Assembly (NCBI GenBank): GCA_963721115.1
Contig: CAVRIA010000022.1
Span: 34,654-98,653 of the forward strand
DNA from: CAVRIA01 sp963721115
GTDB taxonomy: Bacteria > Desulfobacterota > Binatia > HRBIN30 > CADEER01
Direction: 5' to 3'
DNA length: 64,000 nt
The notes beneath the pieces were generated by a model. The model was not told the origin of the DNA. It was given only the letters and a program-made list of their open reading frames with translations, and did not search any database. Below are positions 36,895 through 45,204 of the stretch, in pieces. Position 1 is the first letter of the stretch; each line of letters starts with the position of its first letter. The position numbers were made by a program, and so were the translations under genes.

Positions 36895-37458
36895 TTGCCC
36901 CGGCTGCGAAGCGGGCTCGTTTTCCTGGTGCTCGCCGGCGTGGCGCTCGTTCCGTCGGCGCGCGCTCTCGACCAGTCGCTGGGCACGATCCGGTTCACCG
37001 GGCACTCGATCTTCGGCGCCGCCGGCGGTGAGTTCCGCTCCTGGAAGATCACCCAAGCGGTGATCGACGACCGGCATCCGGAGCGCAGCAGGGTGAGCCT
37101 CGAGATCGACATGACCAGTCTGGAGACGCAGAGCTGGATGCGAGACACGCATCTGAAGGGCTCGCGCTTCTTCGACGTCTCGAACTATCCGACCGCGTCG
37201 GTGACCCTGGACAACGTGGAGTTGAAGGACCGGCATCACTTCGTCGCCAACGTCGAGCTCGACCTGCACGGCCAGTCGAAGACGTTTCCGATGTGGTTCG
37301 AGATCGCCGACCGCGCCGCGCGCCGCATCACCGGCGAGGTCACCCTGCGCCGCAGCGACTTCGCGGTGGGCCCGTCCTCCCGCGGGCCCATGCTCCTCGA
37401 CGACGACGTGCTGATCGTCGTCGACGCCGTCGTCCCGCCGGCCGGAAGGATTCCCTAG
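36895..37458 (+). CDS. YceI-family periplasmic protein
   Basis: A 187-residue protein in the best reading. Signal peptide LRSGLVFLVLAGVALVPSARA precedes the lipocalin-like YceI fold: FTGHSIFGAAGGEFRSWK, VSLEIDMTSLETQSWMRDTHLKGSRFFDV, YPTASVTLDNVE and FAVGPSSRGPMLLDDDVLIVVDAVV. The fold binds polyisoprenoid or fatty chains. TTG at 36895 is chosen because no ATG/GTG lies just before the signal peptide; the open frame extends upstream to 36772, overlapping the small protein. Periplasmic lipid shuttle is inference. Confidence 0.8.
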   Translation: MPRLRSGLVFLVLAGVALVPSARALDQSLGTIRFTGHSIFGAAGGEFRSWKITQAVIDDRHPERSRVSLEIDMTSLETQSWMRDTHLKGSRFFDVSNYPTASVTLDNVELKDRHHFVANVELDLHGQSKTFPMWFEIADRAARRITGEVTLRRSDFAVGPSSRGPMLLDDDVLIVVDAVVPPAGRIP

Positions 37459-37572
37459 CTCGTGTCTCTCGGCAGCGCCCTGTTCCGACTCAATCGAGAC
37501 ACCGTAAAGCTCTTCGCCGGCGGCGGAGAGGCTTGCCTGCATTTCCGTGCAGCCTCCTGCTAGACGTACCGA

Positions 37573-38268
37573 ATGGGACAATCGCGACGGACTCGGCCGT
37601 CCCTGCAAGGGGCGCCTTTCACCGCCACCTTGATGGCGATCTGTGTGCTCGTCTTCCTCGCCGGCCTGACCGGCCCAAACGTTCAAGAACAGATCTTCCT
37701 TCGCTTCGCCCAGATCAACGTCGCGGTCGGTGCCGGCGAATGGTGGAGGCTCCTGACCGCCGCCTTCTTGCACGCCGGCCTCGCGCACATCGTCTTCAAC
37801 ATGTGGGCCCTGCTTCTGCTGGGTCCTCCACTGGAGAGGCAGCTCGGCTCGCTGGTGTTCGGAGCGACGTATTTCGCCTGCGCCGCCTGGGGCGGCGCCG
37901 CGGCGTATCTGCTGGCCAGCCCGCGCAGTGCCATGGTCGGAGCGTCGGCCGCGATCTTCGGCGTGTTCGGTATCTGGCTCTATGCCAGCTATCTCTCGCG
38001 CTCGACCCAGGTGGGGCAGGCGCAGTTCCGCAACCTCATGACGCTGCTGGCGATCAACGCGTTCCTCAGCTTCGCCGTTCCGCGAATCAGCTGGCAGGGG
38101 CACGCCGGCGGCCTCGCGGCGGGCATTGCCATCGCCGCCATCTGGCGCCGGCTCCCACCCCGGGCGACATCGGCTCAACGCGCCCTGGTGGCGACGCTGG
38201 CGGGGGCGATCGCTCTTGCCGTCGTTCTCGTTCATCGGACGAGCGGCCTTGCGATGTACGCGCCTTGA
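37573..38268 (+). CDS. Rhomboid-family intramembrane serine protease
   Basis: A 231-residue membrane protein with six or seven TM segments. The catalytic Ser is in VGASAAIFG (GxSx) and the catalytic His in QGHAGGLAAG; the loop-1 motif EWWRLLTAAFLHAGLAHIVFNMWAL is also present. It cleaves single-pass membrane proteins within the bilayer. It begins 115 bp after yceI. The substrate is unknown. Confidence 0.9.
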   Translation: MGQSRRTRPSLQGAPFTATLMAICVLVFLAGLTGPNVQEQIFLRFAQINVAVGAGEWWRLLTAAFLHAGLAHIVFNMWALLLLGPPLERQLGSLVFGATYFACAAWGGAAAYLLASPRSAMVGASAAIFGVFGIWLYASYLSRSTQVGQAQFRNLMTLLAINAFLSFAVPRISWQGHAGGLAAGIAIAAIWRRLPPRATSAQRALVATLAGAIALAVVLVHRTSGLAMYAP

Positions 38269-38302
38269 CCAGATAGCTAGTTTACAGCTAGACTTAGGCG
38301 CC

Positions 38303-39070
38303 ATGGCTGACGGCGATGGCTCCGGATCGGACGGATCGGTCCGATCGGACCGATCGGTCCGATCTCGTCATCTCCGGCCGAGTGGCGGCTACCGTCAGCT
38401 GCGCTCGTTTCAGGTGGCCACGCTCGTCTACGATGCTACGGTCTCGTTCTGCGCGCGGTTCCTCGATAAGCGCTCGCGTCTGGTGGATCAGATGGTGCAG
38501 GCGGCGCGCAGCGGCCGGCAGAACATCGCCGAAGGCAGCCGCGCCGCCGCTACCTCGAGTCAGACGGAGCTGCGTCTGATCAACGTCGCTCGGGCCAGCC
38601 TCGACGAGCTGCTGCTCGATTACGAGGACTTTCTGCGCCAGCGGCGAAAGCGTCAATGGGAGAAGAACGACGCGGAGGCGCAGGCCGTGCGTGCGATGGC
38701 GCGCCGGGATCGAATGGGGCGGACCGATCCATCCGATCCAGCGGCCTACGCGACCTGGCTCGCTCACGAAGATCCGGCGGTCGTGGCCAACGCGGCGATC
38801 TGTCTGATCCACCAGGCCAACTACCTGCTCGACCGGCAGATCGCCGGGCTGGAGCGCGACTTCGTCCGCCATGGCGGGTACAGCGAGCAGCTGGCCGCCG
38901 CGCGTCTCGAGCAGCGGCGTCGAGGGTCGTCCGCCGATACCGCCCCCGAATGCCCGGTTTGCGGTCAGCCGATGATCGTGCGCACCGCCCGCCAGGGAAA
39001 GCGATCCGGTTCGCAGTTCTGGGGCTGCTCGCGCTACCCGGAGTGTCGAGGCAGCAGAGAGTTTCCCTGA
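38303..39070 (+). CDS. Four-helix-bundle protein with topoisomerase-type C4 zinc finger
   Basis: A 255-residue protein. After a repeat-encoded N-terminus (GSDGSVRSDRSVRSR) comes the S23/Avd-like four-helix-bundle domain (RQLRSFQVATLVYDATVSF, SRLVDQMVQAARSGRQNIAEGS, VARASLDELLLDYEDFLR) and a suffix domain, matching the group called four helix bundle suffix domain. The C-terminus has a topoisomerase I-type zinc finger: CPVCGQPM and FWGCSRYPECRG. RNA or DNA binding is likely. No retron, DGR or reverse transcriptase is adjacent. ATG 38303 is the best of several choices; the first 20 residues are encoded by the Family C repeat, so the functional start may be later. Confidence 0.75.
   Translation: MADGDGSGSDGSVRSDRSVRSRHLRPSGGYRQLRSFQVATLVYDATVSFCARFLDKRSRLVDQMVQAARSGRQNIAEGSRAAATSSQTELRLINVARASLDELLLDYEDFLRQRRKRQWEKNDAEAQAVRAMARRDRMGRTDPSDPAAYATWLAHEDPAVVANAAICLIHQANYLLDRQIAGLERDFVRHGGYSEQLAAARLEQRRRGSSADTAPECPVCGQPMIVRTARQGKRSGSQFWGCSRYPECRGSREFP
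38323..38364 (+). repeat. Family C GATCGGACC-type repeat inside the four-helix-bundle gene
   Basis: GATCGGACGGATCGGTCCGATCGGACCGATCGGTCCGATC overlaps the first codons of the gene and encodes SDGSVRSDRSVRS. Confidence 0.85.
38719..38740 (+). repeat. Family C short copy within the same gene
   Basis: GGGCGGACCGATCCATCCGATCC is in frame and gives GRTDPSDP, an unusual insert between helices of the bundle. Confidence 0.6.
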
Positions 39071-39108
39071 TCGGACGGATCGGCCCGATCCGTCCGATCG
39101 GCCCGACG
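39068..39108 (+). repeat. Family C repeat at the stop of the four-helix-bundle gene
   Basis: The stop TGA (39068-39070) is followed at once by TCGGACGGATCGGCCCGATCCGTCCGATCGG. This gene is therefore bounded at both ends by the same repeat family. Confidence 0.85.
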
Positions 39109-39190
39109 AAAACGGCCCGAAGGGCCGCTTCCGCGACTGAAAAGCGACCGGGCGCCGGGTTCGACGCCCCGGCCGGCAAGGGACGTGGTG

Positions 39191-40765
39191 ATGCGTACGC
39201 TTCTTGCTGCGTCCGGTCGCATGGCGCTCGAGCCGAGGTGGCGATGGAACATCCGGGCTCTGGGGACTGGGATCGCCTTCTCCGTCGCCCTGGGCGTTTT
39301 CCCTCCGCGGCTGGCGGGGCAGACACCTCCTTCCCCTTCCAGGCGCGAGCGGGTCGTCCGAATGGGTCAGCTGCCGCTCCAGAAGGCCGGCCAGTTCATC
39401 GACTTGACGGTCAGTCCCGACGCTTCGCGCCTGGCATATAGGATCGATCGCGCCGGCGGACAGGTCGTCGTGCTCGACGGCGTGGAAGGCCCGGTGTGGG
39501 AGCATGTCGATCGGCTCCTCTTCAGTCCGGACTCCGTCCACTTCGCCTACGTGGGAAAGAGGGAAGGCCGGACGGTCGTGGTGCGGGACGGCGTCGCTGG
39601 CCGTCCCTACGAGTGGGTGGGCAATGTGTCCTTCAGCCCCGACTCGCAGAAGCTCGTGTACTCCGTGCGCTCGAACGGCTCGGACTTCGTGGTCGTGAAC
39701 GGAGAGGAAGGGCGGCGTTTCGAAGGCATCGGCGGCGGCAGCGTGCGGTTCAGTCCCGACTCGCGGCACCTCGCCTACGGCGTCCGCTCGGGAAGTACCT
39801 GGAGCATCGCCGTCGACGGCGTCGCGGGACGAGCGTACCCGTCGATCGTGCTTCCCGGCCCGGTCTTCAGCCCCGATTCGAAGCGCCTGGCCTTCGCCGT
39901 GAAAGACGGCGCGACGTCGTACGTGGTCGTCGATGGGAAGGCGAGCGATCGCTACGACGGCATTCTGCTCCCCGGAGTCGTGTTCAGCCCGGACTCCTCG
40001 CGCGCGGCGTGGGCCGCCCGTCGATCCGGACAGTTGGTCGTCTCGGTCGACGGGGTCGAGGGTCCTCCGTTCACGGCGCTCATCGAGCCGGGGGTCCTCT
40101 TCAGCTCGGACTCACGACACGTCGCCTATGCGGCGCGTTTCGGCGCGAAGCAGCGCGTGATCGTCGACGGGAAGGCGGGTCCCGAGCTCGAGCGTGTGGT
40201 GCCGGATACGCTGTCCTTCAGCCCGGACTCGAGGCGCCTCGCCTACGTCGCCGTGCGCGAGCGCAAGTACGTCGTCGTCGACGGAGACCGCACGAGTGTG
40301 CCCTATGCGCGCGTCGAAAGCCCGCCGGTCTTCAGCCCGGATTCCTCCAAGCTCGCCTGGGTGGCACGTGACGGGGACGCATTCGTGGTGGTCGACGGCA
40401 AGCCGGGCCCGCGCTGGGCGGAGATCAGGGGCGCCCCGGTCTTCAGCCCCGATTCCAGGCATTTCGCCTACGTCGCCAAAAAGGAATGGAAGTGGCGCGT
40501 CGTGTTGGATGGCGAGGAGGGCCCATCCTACTACAACATCGGAACCGGAACCCTGGCATTCAGCCCCGACTCCGCGCACCTGGCGTACACGGCCTGGAAG
40601 TCCGGCGCCTGGCGACTGGTCGTCGATCAGCGACTGGGAGAGGTCGAGTGGCAGGGCCTGGTCAAGGACGGATCTCCCCTGTTCACGATGCCCGGCCGCG
40701 TTCGCGCGCTGGTGCGCTCCGATCCGGTGACCAGCGTGGCGCGCGTCGAGATCGACCTGGACTAG
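39191..40765 (+). CDS. Secreted or anchored PD40/WD40-like beta-propeller protein
   Basis: A 524-residue protein. A hydrophobic N-terminal segment (LGTGIAFSVALGVFPPRLAG) is followed by about eleven repeats of roughly 42 residues with the core FSPDSxxLAY and VVVDGxxG. This is the TolB/PD40 propeller pattern, but the number and regularity of the repeats is unusual. No catalytic residues are seen; it is probably a binding platform in the envelope. The next gene (DnaJ-domain) begins three bases after the stop, so the two are likely co-transcribed and may act together. Confidence 0.8.
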   Translation: MRTLLAASGRMALEPRWRWNIRALGTGIAFSVALGVFPPRLAGQTPPSPSRRERVVRMGQLPLQKAGQFIDLTVSPDASRLAYRIDRAGGQVVVLDGVEGPVWEHVDRLLFSPDSVHFAYVGKREGRTVVVRDGVAGRPYEWVGNVSFSPDSQKLVYSVRSNGSDFVVVNGEEGRRFEGIGGGSVRFSPDSRHLAYGVRSGSTWSIAVDGVAGRAYPSIVLPGPVFSPDSKRLAFAVKDGATSYVVVDGKASDRYDGILLPGVVFSPDSSRAAWAARRSGQLVVSVDGVEGPPFTALIEPGVLFSSDSRHVAYAARFGAKQRVIVDGKAGPELERVVPDTLSFSPDSRRLAYVAVRERKYVVVDGDRTSVPYARVESPPVFSPDSSKLAWVARDGDAFVVVDGKPGPRWAEIRGAPVFSPDSRHFAYVAKKEWKWRVVLDGEEGPSYYNIGTGTLAFSPDSAHLAYTAWKSGAWRLVVDQRLGEVEWQGLVKDGSPLFTMPGRVRALVRSDPVTSVARVEIDLD

Positions 40766-40768
40766 AGG

Positions 40769-41758
40769 ATGCGCGGCAGGGATCACTACGCGCGGCTAGG
40801 CGTGCCGCGCAACGCCGACGCGAAGCGCATCCGCGACGCGTATCGCGACCTCGCGCGCCGCTATCATCCCGATCTCCACCCGGATGACCCGGAGGCGGAG
40901 GCGGTGCTCAAGGAGATCAACGAAGCCTACGAAATACTCTCCGATCCCGACAAGCGCCGCAGCTACAATCTGCTGGGAGAGGACTGGGAGGAGATCGTGC
41001 GCGATGCTCGGACGCGGCGCGAGGAGTCCGCGTTCGAAGAGGCCGAGGAGGCGTCGTCCTGGGCCGACACCGGCGGACGCACGGAATCGAGCTGGGCACC
41101 TCCCTCCGCTGGCGAATCGAGGCGGTGGGGAAGGATCCCGGCGATCCTCGGGGTCTTCGCGATCCTGCTCGTCGCGGGCACGGCCTCCATGCACCGGCGC
41201 GCCGAACGACTCCGGCAGGAGGAGCGCCAGGTGGAGCGGCTGTGGCAGGCGACCGGACACATCCGCGAGCTGCAGGGCGAGATGCACTCCTTGACCAACA
41301 TTCTGACCGAAGGGGTGCAGGTCTGGATCAAGGTCTGCCCGGAGCGCACCCCGGAGCGGGTCGACTTTCTCGACAAGACGGTGCGGCCGAACTACGAGCG
41401 GCGCTACCACGCGGCGGCGCGCGCGGCGACGGAGGGCATCGACCGGGCCGACGCGGCGGGGGTATTCGAGCTGCCGATCCAGCCGACCGATGCGGCGGTC
41501 CTGGAATCGCTTCGCGACGTGCGCCAGTGGCTGGAGAGCCGGGCCGACGAGGATCTGCGCCTCGCCTGCGACCGTGAGGAGGTGGTCGACCACCTCGACG
41601 CCGCGGTCGACGTCATCGGCGCGGCGGAGGGGTGTCTGGACGCGCTGTCGCGCCTCGGCGCCAGGCCGATCCGCCAACGGGTGAGCGACGGCCTCGACGT
41701 CTGCAAGCCGTCGTCGGCCCGCCTCCCGGCGTCGGAACGGCCTGCCGCGTCCCTCTAG
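40769..41758 (+). CDS. DnaJ-domain membrane protein
   Basis: A 329-residue protein. Residues 4-67 are a J-domain: DHYARLGVPRNADAKRIRDAYRDLARRYHPDLHPDD with the HPD motif at YHPDLH, and LKEINEAYEILSDPDKRRSYN. A charged linker, one TM segment (IPAILGVFAILLVAGTASM) and a coiled-coil-like C-terminal domain follow, with two well-spaced Cys residues (KVCPERT and LACDREE). It is a type III J-protein that would recruit a DnaK partner to the membrane. It directly follows the propeller gene (3-base gap). Confidence 0.85.
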   Translation: MRGRDHYARLGVPRNADAKRIRDAYRDLARRYHPDLHPDDPEAEAVLKEINEAYEILSDPDKRRSYNLLGEDWEEIVRDARTRREESAFEEAEEASSWADTGGRTESSWAPPSAGESRRWGRIPAILGVFAILLVAGTASMHRRAERLRQEERQVERLWQATGHIRELQGEMHSLTNILTEGVQVWIKVCPERTPERVDFLDKTVRPNYERRYHAAARAATEGIDRADAAGVFELPIQPTDAAVLESLRDVRQWLESRADEDLRLACDREEVVDHLDAAVDVIGAAEGCLDALSRLGARPIRQRVSDGLDVCKPSSARLPASERPAASL

Positions 41759-41866
41759 GGCCGGCGCCGTCCATCGCAAATGGGAAAAGAGAGAGCGGGT
41801 GTGCTCGGTGTCTTGGTGGTTCGTTTGGTGGTAGTGTCGAAAGCGTTCTGAAGATGGAGGTCCCCG

Positions 41867-42895
41867 ATGGACGAACCCCAGGTCCTCGAAGAGCGCGCCG
41901 AGTGGCGCCACGACGACGTCGCGGACGCCGCGGCGTGGACGGAGAGCCTGAGCGAAGCGGAGGTAGGCGAGCTCGACGCCGCGCTGCGGCACGCGCGTGC
42001 GAAGTCGGCGGACCTGCTCGACATCGAACGGGACGACTTTCCGCTGCCTATCCTGGGGGCACGGCTGCGACGCATCGAGAAGGAGCTGATCGACGGGCGC
42101 GGGTTCGTGCTGATTCGCGGCATTCCGCGCCGGCGCTACGACAACGACGAGATGTGCATGCTCTACTGGGGCATCGGCATGCACCTCGGCAAGCCGTGGC
42201 CGCAGAACAAGCGCGGCCACGTGCTCGGGGACGTCATCGACCAGGGGAAGCGTCCCGACGATCAAACGTCGCGCGGCAACGAAATCGGCGGCATCGCCTT
42301 CCCCTACCACTCGGACGGCGCCGACCTGGTCGGGCTGATGTGCCTGCAGACGGCCCGGGAAGGCGGCACGTCGACCGTGTGCAACGCGGTCGCGATCCAC
42401 AATGACCTGGTGCGCACCCGGCCGGAGCTAGCGGCGGCGCTGTACGAGCCGCAGCCCTACGACTTCCGCGGCGAGGAGCCCGAGGGGGGCAGGCCCTGGT
42501 ACGAGGTCCCGGTCTTCACGCGATGGGGCAAACGCCTGTTCGTCCGGTACATCCGGCCGTACATTCTCGCCTCGCAGCGTCACGACTCGGCGCCGCGCAT
42601 CACGCCGCTGGCGGAGGAGGCGATGCAGCTCGTCGACCGGATGACGTACGACCGGATCTACAACGTCCACATGGACTTCCAGCCCGGCGACATGCAGTTC
42701 GTCAACAACTACCACGTCCTGCACGCGCGCACGGCTTACGTCGACGATCCGACCTCCGGAAGGGTGCGCCACCTGAAGCGCCTGTGGCTGGAGACGGAGT
42801 CGCTCGCCGATCGACCTCCGTACTTCCGGAACAACGTCGGACAGCACTGGGGGCGCCAGCGGGTGGTCAGCCGTCTCGATGCGGCGGCGCGGTAG
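41867..42895 (+). CDS. TauD/TfdA-family dioxygenase (copy 2)
   Basis: A 342-residue enzyme, paralogous to the gene at 19423. The HxD is in FPYHSDGADLVGL and the distal His in VNNYHVLHARTAYVDD, with the 2-oxoglutarate Arg in the VRHLKRLWLE block. Shared blocks with copy 1 are DDFPLPILGARLRRI, LYWGIGMHLGKPWPQN and DMQFVNNYHVLHAR. It is followed 18 bases later by a HAD phosphatase, so the two probably form an operon. The substrate is unknown. Confidence 0.85.
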   Translation: MDEPQVLEERAEWRHDDVADAAAWTESLSEAEVGELDAALRHARAKSADLLDIERDDFPLPILGARLRRIEKELIDGRGFVLIRGIPRRRYDNDEMCMLYWGIGMHLGKPWPQNKRGHVLGDVIDQGKRPDDQTSRGNEIGGIAFPYHSDGADLVGLMCLQTAREGGTSTVCNAVAIHNDLVRTRPELAAALYEPQPYDFRGEEPEGGRPWYEVPVFTRWGKRLFVRYIRPYILASQRHDSAPRITPLAEEAMQLVDRMTYDRIYNVHMDFQPGDMQFVNNYHVLHARTAYVDDPTSGRVRHLKRLWLETESLADRPPYFRNNVGQHWGRQRVVSRLDAAAR

Positions 42896-42913
42896 GGCCG
42901 TAGGCGGTACGGG

Positions 42914-43594
42914 GTGAAAACGGCTCGCGAGGGGCAAGCACGCTTCGACCTCCTGATCCTCGATCTGGACGGCACGCTGGTCGACAGCGAGGCCTTGCTC
43001 GTCGGCATGGTCGGCGAGACCCTCGGCGCGCACGGGTATGCACCCCCGTTCCCCGGCTCGATCGCCGCCTCGATCGGGCTGCCGCTCGACGAGGTGTTTC
43101 GCCGCGCCGTGCCGCATGCCGGCGCAGCGGCGATCGAGGAGCTGTGCGCCGACTATCGGCGAGGCGCCGATACCCCGGAGTTCGTCGCGCGCTTTTGCCT
43201 CTACGACGAGGTCGCTTCGACGCTGGCGGAGCTTCGCGCCGCAGGTGCTCGAGCCGTGATCGCGACGAGCAAGGGGCGCGCGACCTCTCTGGACATCCTC
43301 GAACACTGCGGAATCCACTCGATGATCGATGAGGTCGTCGGAGGGGACTGCGTCGAGCGCGGCAAACCACACCCGGAGATGGTCGAGCGCGCTCTGGCGC
43401 AGTTCGCCACGCCGCCCGAGCGCAGCCTCGTGGTGGGCGACACGTGCTTCGACATCGAGATGGGCAAGGCTGCCGGAGCCGCCACCTGCGCGGTCACCTA
43501 CGGGATGCAGGCGGAATCGGCCTTGCGAGCCATGCGGCCGGAGTTCGTCATCGACCGATTCGCCGCCCTGCGCGGCCTTGTCCTTCGTCGATGA
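42914..43594 (+). CDS. HAD-superfamily phosphatase (PGP-like)
   Basis: A 226-residue HAD-IA hydrolase. Motif I DLDGTLVDSEALL, motif II in VIATSKGRATS, motif III Lys in CVERGKPHPEM and motif IV VVGDTCFDIEMGKAAG are intact. The alpha-helical cap follows motif I. The pattern is that of phosphoglycolate phosphatase or PpaX-like enzymes. GTG at 42914 is the best start; it is 18 bases from the oxygenase stop. Confidence 0.85.
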   Translation: MKTAREGQARFDLLILDLDGTLVDSEALLVGMVGETLGAHGYAPPFPGSIAASIGLPLDEVFRRAVPHAGAAAIEELCADYRRGADTPEFVARFCLYDEVASTLAELRAAGARAVIATSKGRATSLDILEHCGIHSMIDEVVGGDCVERGKPHPEMVERALAQFATPPERSLVVGDTCFDIEMGKAAGAATCAVTYGMQAESALRAMRPEFVIDRFAALRGLVLRR

Positions 43595-43658
43595 AGGCCC
43601 TGACCGCCGGCTGCGTCGGAGCATGAGGGGCGCGCGCCGGCGCGCGGCGAGGTCCGGG

Positions 43659-45110
43659 TCAGGGCTCGTAGCCCAGCGCGCGGAGTCGCTCGATCGTGTC
43701 CGCGTCGACCTTCCCGGCGACGCGATTGCGGCGGTCTCGCCCCAGTGCCGCGATCTCCCCGAGCAGTCGCTGCCGCATCTCTTGCTCGGCCGGTAACCCG
43801 GTGCCAATCAGGTCGTTCACTTCGTACGGGTCGTCGGCAATGCGGAAGAACTCGTCGTCTCCGGCGGTGCGGTACAAGTATTTGAACTCGCCGTCCTGCA
43901 AGGCATACGCCTCGCCGTCCTCGTATCCGGCCTTCTCCGGATCGAAGGGCTTCGGCCGGTGGCGCGGGTCGAACAGGCGCCGTTCGGCGTACACGTAGCG
44001 CTTGGGCGGAGTGTGCCCGCCGCTCAGGAGGGGCAGGAAGGATCTGCCGGACATGTCCGGGACCCGACTTTGGATGTCGAACGACAACAGCTCCGCGATC
44101 GTGGGGAAGAGGTCCACGGTCTCCACCAGCTCATCGACTCTCTTCACGGGCGCGCGCCGGGGCGAGAAATGGAAGATCAGCGGGACATGAAGCTGCTCGT
44201 TGTAGATGTACTTCCCGTGAGATAGCCATCGATGGTTGCCGAGCCCTTCCCCGTGGTCGGCAGTGACGATCCACAGGATCTCGTCCGCGGGGCGAACCTG
44301 TCGGAGGCGCCGGAACAGACGTTCGAGAGCGCGATCCGCGACCCGGATCTCGCCATCGTAGTTGTCCATCAGCCACAGAAGCGAGGCCGGCTTGTCGTGA
44401 AAGAAATCGAGGTCGATATGGTGCTCGTCGACGAAGAAGCGCGCCAGCGACTCGGCGTCCTCTCCGCCCGGCTGAAGCACGTCGGCGCGATGGTACGGAG
44501 GGTGTGGATCGAAGAGGTGGACCCAGACGAAGAGCTTCCCCGTGTGGTCTTGCCCCGCCAGCCAGTCGATGGCGCTGTCGACCGTTTCGCCGGCGCGACG
44601 GTACTGGAAGCGAGGCAACGAAATCTCGTCGAAGTGGTCGAATCCCTGTGCCATGTTGCCGGGGCCGAAGTGGACGTCGGTGCTGACGAAGGCGGCGGTG
44701 ACGAAGCCCTGCCCGCGCAGGGCTTCCGCAAGGGTCACAAACGAATCGGCGAGGACCTGTCCGTTCTTACGGACGCCGTGCTGGAGAGGGTAGAGGCTCG
44801 TGAACAGGGAGGCGTGCGAGGGAGAGGTGGTGGAGATGGGGGCGAAGGCATGCGTGAACAGGATGCCCTCGCGGGCCAGCCCGTCGAGGAACGGGGAGGT
44901 CGGTCGCGGATAGCCGTAGCAGCCGAGGTGATCCGCCCGAAGCGTGTCGATGGTCACCAGGACGATCGTCGAGGGAGACGGAATCCTCCCGCGCCCGGCC
45001 CACCACAGGGTCGCGCCGGCAACGAGAGCGGCGGCCAGAGCCCAGGGCCAGACCCGTCGCACGATGGCCCCTCTCGACCGCGTCGCCGGCGCCGTGTCCG
45101 ACGATGTCAT
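43659..45110 (-). CDS. Sulfatase-fold membrane hydrolase without the usual formylglycine motif
   Basis: A 483-residue protein, anchored by VWPWALAAALVAGATLWWAG. Metal-binding DTLRADHLGCYGY and VTADHGEGLGNH are intact, and YTVDL-type fold motifs follow. The catalytic site, however, reads TTSPSHASLFT where sulfatases have C/S-x-P-x-R: the nucleophile position is Thr and the Arg is His. This is a known variant seen in several alkaline-phosphatase-superfamily proteins, so sulfate ester hydrolysis via formylglycine is unlikely; a phosphodi- or monoesterase or phosphoethanolamine transferase is possible. ATG at 45110 is preferred (GGAG upstream); an in-frame Met at 45131 is also possible. Confidence 0.8.
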   Translation of the reverse strand: MTSSDTAPATRSRGAIVRRVWPWALAAALVAGATLWWAGRGRIPSPSTIVLVTIDTLRADHLGCYGYPRPTSPFLDGLAREGILFTHAFAPISTTSPSHASLFTSLYPLQHGVRKNGQVLADSFVTLAEALRGQGFVTAAFVSTDVHFGPGNMAQGFDHFDEISLPRFQYRRAGETVDSAIDWLAGQDHTGKLFVWVHLFDPHPPYHRADVLQPGGEDAESLARFFVDEHHIDLDFFHDKPASLLWLMDNYDGEIRVADRALERLFRRLRQVRPADEILWIVTADHGEGLGNHRWLSHGKYIYNEQLHVPLIFHFSPRRAPVKRVDELVETVDLFPTIAELLSFDIQSRVPDMSGRSFLPLLSGGHTPPKRYVYAERRLFDPRHRPKPFDPEKAGYEDGEAYALQDGEFKYLYRTAGDDEFFRIADDPYEVNDLIGTGLPAEQEMRQRLLGEIAALGRDRRNRVAGKVDADTIERLRALGYEP

Positions 45111-45204
45111 GGTCGATCGTCTCCATGCCATGGGCGCACCCTAGCGTGGATCGATCCTGGAATTCCAGAAATGATGTCAGTGCGGAGCACGGGCACGACT
45201 GGCC

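Noticed and set aside
38303..39070. Diversity-generating retroelement accessory protein
   Set aside because: The four-helix-bundle fold resembles Avd but there is no reverse transcriptase or template repeat nearby.
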